Source: Streptomyces asoensis
Lineage (GTDB): Bacteria; Actinomycetota; Actinomycetes; Streptomycetales; Streptomycetaceae
Direction: 5' to 3'
NCBI RefSeq assembly: GCF_016860545.1
Contig: NZ_BNEB01000005.1
Location: forward strand, 2,976,001-3,040,000
Length of the DNA: 64,000 nt
Part shown: positions 46,351-54,269 of the stretch, in pieces
Layout of the letters: the number at the start of each line of letters is the position of its first letter
Position numbering within the stretch: position 1 is the stretch's first letter
Notes under the pieces: model-generated
Seen by the model: only the letters and a program-made list of their open reading frames with translations
What the model was told of the DNA's origin: nothing
Database searches by the model: none
Position numbers and translations under genes: made by a program

Positions 46351-47091
46351 GTGGTCGATCATTCGTTCGCGGATCTGACACTCGCCGCGCTGTACGACAG
46401 CATCAATCCGTGGGGGCCGGACGACGACTTCTACCTGGACCTGGTGGCATCCGCCGGCTCCGTCCTCGACGTCGGCTGCGGCACCGGCCGCCTCCTCGCC
46501 CGGGCCCGTGCGGACGGCCATCCGGGGCGGCTCACCGGTCTCGACCCGGCGGCCGCGATGCTCGTCCAGGCCCGGCACCGGGCGCCCGGCGTGGAGTGGC
46601 TGCTGGGAGATCTGCACGCCCGGCTGTGGCAGGGCGAGTTCGATCTCGTCGTGATGACGGGACACGCCTTCCAGGTGCTGCTGGGCGACGACGAACTGCG
46701 CGCCGCGCTGCGGGCCGTGCGGTCGGCGCTGGGCGACGGCGGACGGTTCGTGTTCGAGACCCGCAACCCGGCCGCGCGGCCCTGGCAGGAGTGGACTCCG
46801 GACCGGGTCCGCGAGGTCGACGACGCCGAGGGCCGGGCCGTACGGATCTGGCACGAGGTCGAGGACCGCCCCCGCGGCGACCGGGTCACGTTCACCGAGA
46901 CCTTCGACTGCGCCGACTGGCCCCATCGTCACACCAGCCGCGCCACCCTCCGCTTCCTGACTCCGGCCCACCTGACGGCCTTCCTGACGGAGGCGGGACT
47001 CCGCGTCGACCGCCAGTACGGAAACTGGGACCGCACCCCCCTGGCCCCCACCAGCCCGGAAATCATCACAGTGGCCACCCCCGCCTTCTAG
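46351..47091 (+). CDS. Class I SAM-dependent methyltransferase
   Basis: The protein has 246 residues from the GTG at 46351. Motif I is LDVGCGTGRLLARA, followed by GLDPAAAML (acidic residue binding ribose) and FDLVVMTGHAFQVLL. The family normally begins close to DHSFADLTLAALYD, so I prefer this GTG; an ATG at 46264 would add 29 Cys-containing residues that overlap the DinB promoter. Neither start has a strong ribosome binding site. Substrate unknown. Confidence 0.82.
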   Translation: MVDHSFADLTLAALYDSINPWGPDDDFYLDLVASAGSVLDVGCGTGRLLARARADGHPGRLTGLDPAAAMLVQARHRAPGVEWLLGDLHARLWQGEFDLVVMTGHAFQVLLGDDELRAALRAVRSALGDGGRFVFETRNPAARPWQEWTPDRVREVDDAEGRAVRIWHEVEDRPRGDRVTFTETFDCADWPHRHTSRATLRFLTPAHLTAFLTEAGLRVDRQYGNWDRTPLAPTSPEIITVATPAF

Positions 47092-47116
47092 GGGCGCAAG
47101 AGACCGTGCCCCCCTT

Positions 47117-47210
47117 CAGGGGCGCGGGGAACTGCGCGATCAGCCCCCACCCACCCGCACCCCCGAACCCGGGCGTGCCCACCCCACCCAGGGGCGCGAG
47201 GAACCGCGCA
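47117..47210. repeat. Two copies of a dispersed Streptomyces intergenic repeat
   Basis: caggggcgcggggaactgcg (from 47117) and caggggcgcgaggaaccgcg (from 47189) are two diverged copies, 72 bases apart, in the gap between the convergent methyltransferase and ATPase genes. I know this sequence as one of the commonest intergenic repeats in Streptomyces, usually found between convergent genes. Confidence 0.75.
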
Positions 47211-47240
47211 CCGAACCTCAACACAAACCCGCACACCCCC

Positions 47241-48368
47241 CTAACCGGCGGAGCCCCCCTCCTCCAGCGCCGCCAACGCAGGATCCAGCACGATGTCCTC
47301 CTCACGCGCCTCGATCGTCGGCTCCTCCGGAAAATGGCAGGCCGTCAGATGGCCCGCGTGATTCCCGGAGATCCGCACCAACGGCGGCTCCTCGGCCGCG
47401 CACCTGTCCTGCGCCTTCCAGCACCGGGTCCGGAACCGGCAGCCGGACGGCGGGGCGATCGGCGACGGGACGTCACCGGCGAGCCGGATCCGCTCCCGGG
47501 CGGCCGTCTCCCCGTCGCCCACGTTCACCTCGGGCACCGCGGAGAGCAGCGCGTGGGTGTACGGGTGCCGGGGCCGGGTGTAGATGGAGTCACGGTCGCC
47601 CACCTCGATGATCTTCCCGAGGTACATGACCGCGACCCGCTGCGAGAAGTGCCGGACGACGGCCAGGTCGTGGGCGATGAACAGGAAGGCGATGCCGAGT
47701 TCCTGCCGCACCTGCTGGAGCAGGTTGACCACCTGCGCCTGGATCGACACGTCCAGCGCGGACACCGGCTCGTCGGCCACGATCAGCTTGGGCTCCAGCG
47801 CCAGCGCCCGCGCCACACCGATCCGTTGCCGCTGGCCGCCGGAGAACTCGTGCGGGAAGCGGTTGTAGTGCTCCGGGTTGAGACCCACGATCTCCAGCAG
47901 CTCGCGCACCCGCTTCTCCCGGCCGCCCTCGGGCTCGATGCCGTTGACCTCCATCGGACCGGAGATGATCCGGCCGACGGTCTGCCGGGGATTCAGGGAG
48001 GAGTACGGGTCCTGGAAGATCATCTGGATCTCGGAGCGGATCGGCGCCAGCTGCCTGCGCGAGGCGTGCGAGATGTCCTGCCCCCGGTAGGTGATCGTCC
48101 CGGCGGTGGGTTCCAGCAGCCGGGTGATGAGCCGGCCGGTGGTGGACTTGCCGCACCCCGACTCCCCCACCAGACCGAAGCTCTCGCCGGCCCGCACGCT
48201 CAGGTCGATGCCGTCCACGGCCTGGACCTGGCCGACCGTACGCCGGATCGGGAAGCCGCCCTTGACGGGGAAGTGCTTGGTGAGCCCCGCCACCACGAGG
48301 AGCGGATCCCCCTCGGCGTCGGCCCCCGCCCCGCGCGGTGCGGGAAGGACGGATTCTTCGTTCTTCAC
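47241..48368 (-). CDS. bldKE: bldK operon: ATPase (BldKE type)
   Basis: The protein has 375 residues from the GTG at 48368. It carries Walker A GESGCGKST, signature FSGGQRQR and Walker B LIVADEPVSALD, and the C-terminal Cys motif CRFRTRCWKAQDRC ... ACHF. The start is ambiguous: in-frame GTGs stand at 48389 and 48368 because the ribosome binding site has been duplicated. I chose 48368, since a 15-codon mini-ORF with the best-spaced site ends on it as GTGA. The symbol rests on gene order and the typA neighbour; function in S. coelicolor is import of an oligopeptide signal needed for aerial growth. Closely similar to the inverted copy at 39928-40989. Confidence 0.8.
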   Translation of the reverse strand: MKNEESVLPAPRGAGADAEGDPLLVVAGLTKHFPVKGGFPIRRTVGQVQAVDGIDLSVRAGESFGLVGESGCGKSTTGRLITRLLEPTAGTITYRGQDISHASRRQLAPIRSEIQMIFQDPYSSLNPRQTVGRIISGPMEVNGIEPEGGREKRVRELLEIVGLNPEHYNRFPHEFSGGQRQRIGVARALALEPKLIVADEPVSALDVSIQAQVVNLLQQVRQELGIAFLFIAHDLAVVRHFSQRVAVMYLGKIIEVGDRDSIYTRPRHPYTHALLSAVPEVNVGDGETAARERIRLAGDVPSPIAPPSGCRFRTRCWKAQDRCAAEEPPLVRISGNHAGHLTACHFPEEPTIEAREEDIVLDPALAALEEGGSAG

Positions 48369-48412
48369 GTGCTCCTCCTGGCCTGCCACGTGCTCCTCCT
48401 GGCCTTCGTCAC
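48365..48412 (-). other. 15-codon mini-ORF and triplicated ribosome binding site before bldKE
   Basis: Three successive copies of a ccaggaggag...gtg unit precede the ATPase gene. The first has ideal spacing (aggaggag, eight bases, GTG at 48412) and opens a 15-codon frame, VTKARRSTWQARRST, whose TGA overlaps the GTG at 48368. It may couple translation of the last ATPase to the gene before it, or be a neutral slippage product. Confidence 0.4.
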
Positions 48413-48437
48413 GTCGGTTTCTCCTCCTGGCCCGCCC

Positions 48438-49499
48438 CTACCCCAGCCGGGGCCTGATCTCCTCCAGGAAGACGGTCCGCTTCTGCTCCGCCGTGAGATG
48501 GCAGGCGGAGGCGCGGTCCGGGGCCGTCCGGGGGCGTTCGGTGACGCAGCGGTCGCCGGCGACCCGCTCCCGGAAGGCGCACCGGGGGTGGAACCGGCAG
48601 CCGGACGGCGGGCTCAGCAGCGAGGGCGGGGTTCCGGGGATGGGGGCGAGCGGGGTGCCCAGGTCGGAGTCGAGCCGGGGCATCGAGTTCAGCAGGCCCC
48701 AGGTGTACGGATGGCTCGGTGAGCGCAGCACCTGCTCCGTCGTCCCGCGCTCGACCGCGCCGCCCGCGTACATCACCATGATGTCGTCGGCCATGTCGGC
48801 GATGACCCCGAGGTCGTGCGTGATGAAGATGATCCCGGTGCCGAACTCCCGCTGGAGGTCCTTGAGCAGGTCGAGGATCTGTGCCTGGACGGTCACGTCC
48901 AGCGCGGTGGTCGGCTCGTCGGCGATCAGCAGGTCGGGGTCGCAGACCAGCGCCATCGCGATCATCGCCCGCTGGCGCATGCCGCCGGAGAACTGGTGGG
49001 GGTAGTCCTTGGCCCGTTCCCGGGGGTTGGGGATGCCGACCTTGCCGAGCATCTCCACCGTGCGCTCCCAGGCGGCCTTCCGCGAGGCGCCGCGGTGCTT
49101 CATGTACGGCTCGGCGATCTGCCGGCCGACGGTGTAGTACGGGGAGAGCGCGGTCAGCGGGTCCTGGAAGATCATCGCGACCTTGTTGCCGCGCAGCTTC
49201 TCCAGTTCCGCTTCCCGGGCCGTGGTCAGTTCCTGGCCCTCCAGCAGGATCTCGCCCTCGACGGTGGTGAACATCGGGTTGTGCAGGCCGAGGACGGTGA
49301 GGTTGGTGACGGACTTCCCGGACCCCGACTCGCCGACGATGCCGAGGGTGCGGCCGCGTTCGAGGTCGAAGGAGAGCCCGTCGACGGCCCGGACGACGCC
49401 GTCCTCCGTGCTGAAGCTGACGTGCAGGTCCCGCACCGAGAGGAACGCGCCCGCGCCGGCCGGGACGGGCGCCCCGGCCTCCTTGGTCACAGTGGTCAC
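48438..49499 (-). CDS. bldKD: bldK operon: ATPase (BldKD type)
   Basis: This 353-residue protein carries Walker A GESGSGKSV, signature FSGGMRQR and Walker B LLIADEPTTALD. The C-terminal Cys pattern is CRFHPRCAF ... RCVTE ... SACHL. GTG at 49499 has aggag eight bases upstream; a second GTG nine bases on is less well placed. It begins 35 bases after the permease stop. Partner of the BldKE ATPase. Confidence 0.82.
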   Translation of the reverse strand: MTTVTKEAGAPVPAGAGAFLSVRDLHVSFSTEDGVVRAVDGLSFDLERGRTLGIVGESGSGKSVTNLTVLGLHNPMFTTVEGEILLEGQELTTAREAELEKLRGNKVAMIFQDPLTALSPYYTVGRQIAEPYMKHRGASRKAAWERTVEMLGKVGIPNPRERAKDYPHQFSGGMRQRAMIAMALVCDPDLLIADEPTTALDVTVQAQILDLLKDLQREFGTGIIFITHDLGVIADMADDIMVMYAGGAVERGTTEQVLRSPSHPYTWGLLNSMPRLDSDLGTPLAPIPGTPPSLLSPPSGCRFHPRCAFRERVAGDRCVTERPRTAPDRASACHLTAEQKRTVFLEEIRPRLG

Positions 49500-49534
49500 G
49501 ACAAAAGCTCCTGGGGACAGGTCCGGGTCACGGC

Positions 49535-50515
49535 CTAGGACAGCCGTACGCGCGGGTCGATGAAGGCGTAGCAGGCGTCGACGACGATGTTGCACAGCAG
49601 GATCACCGCGGCCGCGAAGAGCATCACGCCCAGCAGCAGCGGCAGATCGCTGAACTGCACGGACTCCACGGCGAGATGCCCGAGTCCGGGCAGTCCGAAG
49701 GTGTACTCGGTGATGATCGCGCCGCCGAGCAGCGAGGAGAGGTCGATGCCCAGGATGGTGACGATCGGGATCAGGGAGCCGCGCCAGGCGTAGCGGAAGA
49801 AGACGTAGCGCCGGCTCATCCCCTTGGCGCGCGCGGTGCGGATGTGTTCCTCCTGGAGCTGTTCGATCATCGACGAGCGCGCCATACGGGTGTACTGCGC
49901 GGCGAAGATCGTCGACAGCACGACCCAGGGGATCATCAGCCCGGAGAACCAGGCGACGGGGTCGGCGGTGAGTTCGGTGTAGCGGGGCTCGTCGAAGAGG
50001 TGGGTCTGGTACACCAGCACGGCGAGGGCGAGCGGTCCGAGGAAGTAGATCTGCATCGAGCTGAGCACCATGGAGCCCGCGGTGAAGGACTTGTCGACGA
50101 GGGTGCCGCGCCGCCACGCGGCCAGCATGCCGGTGCCGAGTCCGACGAAGAGGAAGACGACGGTGGCGCCGAGCGCGAGGGAGACGGTGAGCGGCAGCCG
50201 GTCCATCAGGGTCGACCACACCTGCTCGTTGGTGTGGTACGAGTAGCCGAAACAGGGGGCCGGGCAGGGTCCCTGGGCGAAGTCGTCCCGGCCCGCGACC
50301 AGCCCGTGCAGGAAGATCCAGAACTGTTCGGGGACCGACTTGTCGATGCCGAGGGTGCGGTGGATGTTCGCCAGCGCGTCGGGTGTGCACGTCTTGCCGC
50401 ACATCAGCAGCGCCGGGTCCCGGGGCATGCCGAAGAAGAGCAGGAAGGCGACGACGGTCAGCAGCACCAGGATGACCAGCGAGCCGAGGGTCCGGCGGAG
50501 GAGGAAGCGCAGCAT
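49535..50515 (-). CDS. bldKC: bldK operon: permease (BldKC type)
   Basis: The 326-residue protein starts MLRFLLRRTLGSLVILVLL and has six membrane segments. The first outer loop holds LMCGKTCTPDALANI and GPCPAPCFGYSY, the same four cysteines as in the operon 2 paralogue. The EAA loop is RTARAKGMSRRYVFFRYAWR. Separated from the binding-protein gene by 123 bases that contain a strong hairpin. Confidence 0.82.
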   Translation of the reverse strand: MLRFLLRRTLGSLVILVLLTVVAFLLFFGMPRDPALLMCGKTCTPDALANIHRTLGIDKSVPEQFWIFLHGLVAGRDDFAQGPCPAPCFGYSYHTNEQVWSTLMDRLPLTVSLALGATVVFLFVGLGTGMLAAWRRGTLVDKSFTAGSMVLSSMQIYFLGPLALAVLVYQTHLFDEPRYTELTADPVAWFSGLMIPWVVLSTIFAAQYTRMARSSMIEQLQEEHIRTARAKGMSRRYVFFRYAWRGSLIPIVTILGIDLSSLLGGAIITEYTFGLPGLGHLAVESVQFSDLPLLLGVMLFAAAVILLCNIVVDACYAFIDPRVRLS

Positions 50516-50578
50516 CTCAATGGCAGCTTTCGGGCTCGTGGGGCCGGCCCGTCGGACCGGCTCGAAGGGCCGTGCGGG

Positions 50579-50618
50579 CCGGTGCGTCCCGTCGCGCGAG
50601 CGGGACGGGACGCACCGG
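50579..50618 (-). terminator. Hairpin after the bldKB gene
   Basis: A perfect 15-bp stem (ccggtgcgtcccgtc / gacgggacgcaccgg) with a 10-base loop begins 21 bases after the binding-protein stop on the minus strand. It is placed as in operon 2 and probably sets the ratio of binding protein to permease. Confidence 0.8.
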
Positions 50619-50638
50619 GCGCCGTGCTCGGGAAGGGG

Positions 50639-52444
50639 CTACTTCACGAACAGCCTGCGCGGGTCGACGCCGCCGATGACGTCGTCGTACACGAGGCCGC
50701 CGATCTTCGAACCGGCGATCTGGGTCTGCTTGTAGTACGCCGTCGGGATGTTGGAGACGACGTCCTTCACGATGTACTCGTTGATCTTGTTCCAGGCCTC
50801 CGCGGCCTTGATCGGGTCGGTGATGGTGCCGGCCTTGTCGATGTCGGCGTTGACCTTCGGGTCGTTGATGTGCGAGTAGTTCGCGGCGCCGTCCTGGATC
50901 TGGCGTCCGTCGTACAGCGGCGGGACGACGGTCGAGGCGCTCGGCCAGTCGGCGCCCCACGCGGTGTGGTAGATGTCGAAGTTGTTGCTGACCTTGCCGA
51001 CCTGGTCGTAGTAGGTCTCGGCCGGGATCTCCTGGCGCTGCACGTCGAAGCCGGCCTTCTCCAGACCGGCCGCCATGGCGGTGGAGTACTGCTGGCCCTC
51101 GGGGGTGTTGATGTAGCCGAAGGTGAGCTTCAGGCCCGTCTTGCCGGCCTTCTCCAGGAGTTCCTTGGCCTTGGCCGGGTCACCGGCGGGCTTCTTCTTC
51201 TTGCCGAACGGGTCGAAGGCCGGGTTGTAGCCGGAGACGGTCGGGCTGATCAGACCGCCGGCGACCTCGCGGGCCGCGGTGCCGCCGTAGGCGCGCACGA
51301 ACGGGGTGATCGGCAGGGCGTAGGCGATGGCCTCGCGGACCGTCTTGTCCTGCATCTCCTTCTGCGACAGGTTGATGTCGATCTGCCCCACGTACGGCTG
51401 GTAGCCCGAGACGGTACGGGACTTCAGCGCCGAGTCGGCGAGGATCTTGGACAGGTTGCCCGCGTCGACCTCGTTGTTGAAGCTCACCGCGGTGGCGTTG
51501 GCCCCGGAGTCGTCGAGGATGGCCTTGGTGGAGTCCTCGTACTGCTTGTTGAAGGCGATGGAGAACCGGTCGACGTACTGGTGCCGGATCGGGTCGGTCT
51601 TCGGGTCCCACGCGGTGTTCTTCACCAGGACCATCGTCTTGCCGGACTTGAAGTCCTGGATCTTGTACGGGCCCGCGGTCATCGGGGCCTTGTCGTACTT
51701 CTCCTTGGTGTCCTTCTTCTGCGAGACGAGCGAGTAGCCGGCCATGGCCAGCGCGTACGGCAGGTCGGGCCTCGGCTTCTTGAACTTGAAGACGACCGTT
51801 TTCGCGTCCGGCGTCTCCAGGACGCTGTCCGGCAGATGCTGCCCGCCGTAGGGGCCGCCCTTGAGCAGGCTGCGGTACTCGGTGCCCGGCGTGTCGGCGA
51901 GCCACTGCTGGATGTAGGTCGGGCCGTTGGCGACGAACGGCGCGAACAGCCGCTCGAAGGTGTGGCGCACGTCGGTGGCCGTGATCGTGGAGCCGTCGGC
52001 CCACTTGACCCCGTCCTTCAGCGTGTACTTCCAGGTCTTGCCGCCGTCGGTGGTGGTCCCGCTGTCGGTCGCCAGGTCGCCGACGATCTCGTGCTTCTTG
52101 CCGTCCTCACTGGTCGGCTTGTAGCCGGTCAGTCCCCGGTGGATGAGCTGCGACAGGGCCATCTCGTCGGAGACGTAGATCTGTGCGGGGTCGAGGTGCG
52201 CGTAGCTGTCTCTCTGGAGAACCGTGACCGCGCCTCCGGGTTTGGCTCCGGGGACCTCGGCGGCCGGGCCGGTCGACGCCTTCACGTCCCCGAAGTCGAT
52301 GGAGGACTGCTGCCGTTGGGCGTTCTCCTTGTCGTCCTTGCTGTCGCCTTCCTTGCTGCCGCCCTCGCTGCAACCGGAGAGCACGAGCGCTCCCGCGGCG
52401 ACCAGCGAGAGAGCGGCGTACGCGCGGCGTCCACCCTTACCCAT
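50639..52444 (-). CDS. bldKB: bldK operon: peptide-binding lipoprotein (BldKB type)
   Basis: This 601-residue protein has the signal MGKGGRRAYAALSLVAAGA with lipobox LSGC (Cys about 26), then an acidic/Lys-rich linker. The family-5 binding fold follows with TGPAAEVPGAKPGGAV, DPAQIYVSDEMALSQL and WADGSTITATDVRHTFERLF. The length, close to 600, and the order after the first permease fit S. coelicolor BldKB, the peptide-binding component of the signal importer. The signal is Sec-like; its RR lacks the full Tat motif, in contrast to the operon 2 paralogue. Earlier in-frame ATGs exist at 52477 and 52462, but without a better ribosome binding site. Confidence 0.82.
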   Translation of the reverse strand: MGKGGRRAYAALSLVAAGALVLSGCSEGGSKEGDSKDDKENAQRQQSSIDFGDVKASTGPAAEVPGAKPGGAVTVLQRDSYAHLDPAQIYVSDEMALSQLIHRGLTGYKPTSEDGKKHEIVGDLATDSGTTTDGGKTWKYTLKDGVKWADGSTITATDVRHTFERLFAPFVANGPTYIQQWLADTPGTEYRSLLKGGPYGGQHLPDSVLETPDAKTVVFKFKKPRPDLPYALAMAGYSLVSQKKDTKEKYDKAPMTAGPYKIQDFKSGKTMVLVKNTAWDPKTDPIRHQYVDRFSIAFNKQYEDSTKAILDDSGANATAVSFNNEVDAGNLSKILADSALKSRTVSGYQPYVGQIDINLSQKEMQDKTVREAIAYALPITPFVRAYGGTAAREVAGGLISPTVSGYNPAFDPFGKKKKPAGDPAKAKELLEKAGKTGLKLTFGYINTPEGQQYSTAMAAGLEKAGFDVQRQEIPAETYYDQVGKVSNNFDIYHTAWGADWPSASTVVPPLYDGRQIQDGAANYSHINDPKVNADIDKAGTITDPIKAAEAWNKINEYIVKDVVSNIPTAYYKQTQIAGSKIGGLVYDDVIGGVDPRRLFVK

Positions 52445-52547
52445 CACTCGTTTCCCACCCATCTGTGAGTCCAGCACCGTGTGCGTTCACGAACCGTGAG
52501 TACGAAAAGCCGTGTGTCCGAAAGATCCGAAAGAGGTGATGTGCGGG

Positions 52548-53582
52548 TCAGCGCGCCGTCTTGGGGTCGAAGGCGTCCCTGACCGAGTCCCCGAGCAGGT
52601 TGAAGGCCACGATGAAGATGATCATCGAGACGCCGGGGAAGAACATGTAGGTGATGTCGTTCTGCATCACGAGTTCCGTCGCCGCCTTGGAGAACATCTG
52701 GCCCCAGTCCGGCGTCGGTTCGACGAGCCCCACGCCCAGGAAGGACAGACCGGCCTCGGCGGTCACGAAGTTGGGCAGCATGTAGGTGGCCTGCACCAGG
52801 ATCGGCGTGACCACGTTGGGCAGGATCTCCCGGCGGATGATGCGGCCCGGCGGTGCCCCGCTCACCTTGGCCGCCTCGATGAACTCCCGCTCCCGCAGGG
52901 CGAGACTGGTGCCGCGCAGGATGCGGCCGAGGCTCATCCAGCCGAGGAACCACTGCACCGAGATCAGCGCGACGACCCGGACGTAGACGGGTGTCTCGTC
53001 GCGCGGGCTGACGAACAGGGAGACCACGACCGGCATGCTCGCGATGAAGAACAGCTGGGCCGGGATGGCGAGCAGGAAGTCGATCACCCGGCTGATCAGG
53101 AAGTCCGTACGGCCGCCGAGGTAGCCCGCCGCGACCCCGAGGACGATGCCGGTCAGCACGGTGGCGAAGGTGACCGCCAGCGAGATGCCGAGCGAGTTGC
53201 GGATGCCGTAGAGCAGTTTGGTGAAGACGTCGTAGCCGTTGCCGGGTTCGAGGCCGAACCAGAACTCGCCGCTGATCCCGCCGTTGGGCTGCACCGGAAC
53301 CCCGGCGCTGTCGAACAGCTCCGGCCGTTCGTCCGCGAACACGGTGTACGGGTTCTTGCCGTAGAGCTTCGCGATCAGGGGGGCGAGAACGCCGATCAGG
53401 AAGAAGAACAGCACCACGTAGGCCGAGATCACGCCCGTGCGGTCCCGCTTGAAGCGGAGCCACATGAGCCGACCGGGGGAACGGCCCACGGGAGTCCTGG
53501 CCTCGGGTACCGCCGCCGGCTCCTGGTCGCCGTCGACCACGACCGACGTACCGCCGCCCTCGATGTCGGTAGGACTTGTCAC
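52548..53582 (-). CDS. bldKA: bldK operon: permease (BldKA type)
   Basis: The 344-residue protein begins with a 40-residue cytoplasmic tail, then WLRFKRDRTGVISAYVVLFF and six membrane segments; the EAA loop is IEAAKVSGAPPGRIIRREIL, and it ends LLGDSVRDAFDPKTAR. First gene of the operon, 688 bases upstream-side gap to typA. The start is uncertain between GTG at 53582 (VTSPTDIEGG, preferred for its family-like start) and GTG at 53603. A possible leader ORF lies 173 bases upstream. Confidence 0.8.
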   Translation of the reverse strand: MTSPTDIEGGGTSVVVDGDQEPAAVPEARTPVGRSPGRLMWLRFKRDRTGVISAYVVLFFFLIGVLAPLIAKLYGKNPYTVFADERPELFDSAGVPVQPNGGISGEFWFGLEPGNGYDVFTKLLYGIRNSLGISLAVTFATVLTGIVLGVAAGYLGGRTDFLISRVIDFLLAIPAQLFFIASMPVVVSLFVSPRDETPVYVRVVALISVQWFLGWMSLGRILRGTSLALREREFIEAAKVSGAPPGRIIRREILPNVVTPILVQATYMLPNFVTAEAGLSFLGVGLVEPTPDWGQMFSKAATELVMQNDITYMFFPGVSMIIFIVAFNLLGDSVRDAFDPKTAR

Positions 53583-53755
53583 AGATCGCCCATCTCGCTT
53601 CACGGATGTGGGTGTGCCGAGCCGGCGGCGGGCGCGAAGTGGGCGCGGTCGCCGGTCGGTTCATGAAGGGATGCCGGAACGCGCCGGACGCGGAGCGCGA
53701 AAGAGGCGCAGCCGGACGCGCGTAGCCGGACGGCCGCGGTCGGCGGCCCGGATGG

Positions 53756-53824
53756 TCAGTGACAGTCGCCGCGGGCGGGAGCGGGCAGACCGGCGAGGGA
53801 CCGCTTGGGCCGCTTCAGTGGCAT
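53756..53824 (-). CDS. Putative 22-residue peptide in the bldK leader
   Basis: An ATG at 53824 stands six bases after a perfect AAGGAGG, the best ribosome binding site in this gap, and opens a 22-codon frame ending at TGA 53756-53758. The product is basic: MPLKRPKRSLAGLPAPARGD, then C-H at the end. It lies on the same strand as bldKA, 173 bases before its start, with no other gene between. It could be a regulatory leader peptide, a small secreted or modified peptide precursor, or chance. It has no signal peptide, and only one Cys. Confidence 0.4.
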   Translation of the reverse strand: MPLKRPKRSLAGLPAPARGDCH

Positions 53825-54179
53825 GGGGATCCTCCTTGTGACTCCACGTGTTCACCAACAGGAGAGGGCGCTCGCCCGGCCTCCGCCACCCCTGACGGAG
53901 GATCAGGCACCCCCTGGTGCTCGCGAGTCGGCGCTGTCCCCACAGCGCGAGACCCATTGACCCGAGCGTTACGCGGCTAACTATCTGGCATGCGCCAAGT
54001 GCCGACCACCGTCTTTAAATCTCAATTCAGTCACAGCTGACGCGTAGATCTTCCAAAATCCGGACAAAGCCTCTGGCTCGAGAAGGGCGCGAAACGGACT
54101 TGTTACATGGCTATCGGGCGAGGATCTCCGCATTACGGACACTCTTCACCGGCGGCGCCCCGGAAAACGGGTTGCGAAA
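53825..54179 (-). promoter_or_regulatory. Upstream control region of the bldK operon
   Basis: These 355 bases separate the putative leader ORF from the typA terminator. The middle (about 53,980-54,060) is A/T-rich for this genome, with agatttaaagac on the minus strand, and is the likely promoter zone. I could not fix a -10/-35 pair. No known riboswitch pattern is apparent. Confidence 0.45.
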
Positions 54180-54214
54180 AGCCCGGGCGCCCCCATGACG
54201 GGGACACCCGGGCT
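54180..54214 (-). terminator. Terminator after typA
   Basis: Arms agcccggg and cccgggct pair perfectly, with a second cccc/gggg pairing inside, and are followed on the minus strand by a short T run. It lies 56 bases beyond the typA stop and isolates the bldK operon from typA transcription. Confidence 0.8.
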
Positions 54215-54269
54215 CCGGAGTGTGCTGCGGCGGCGGATCACCCGCCGCTCAGCGGGTACTGACGCGCTG

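Noticed and set aside
49676..52468. 930-codon plus-strand frame opposite bldKC and bldKB
   Set aside because: Shadow; spans two real genes and their hairpin. The equivalent frame at 35838-37739 behaves the same way.
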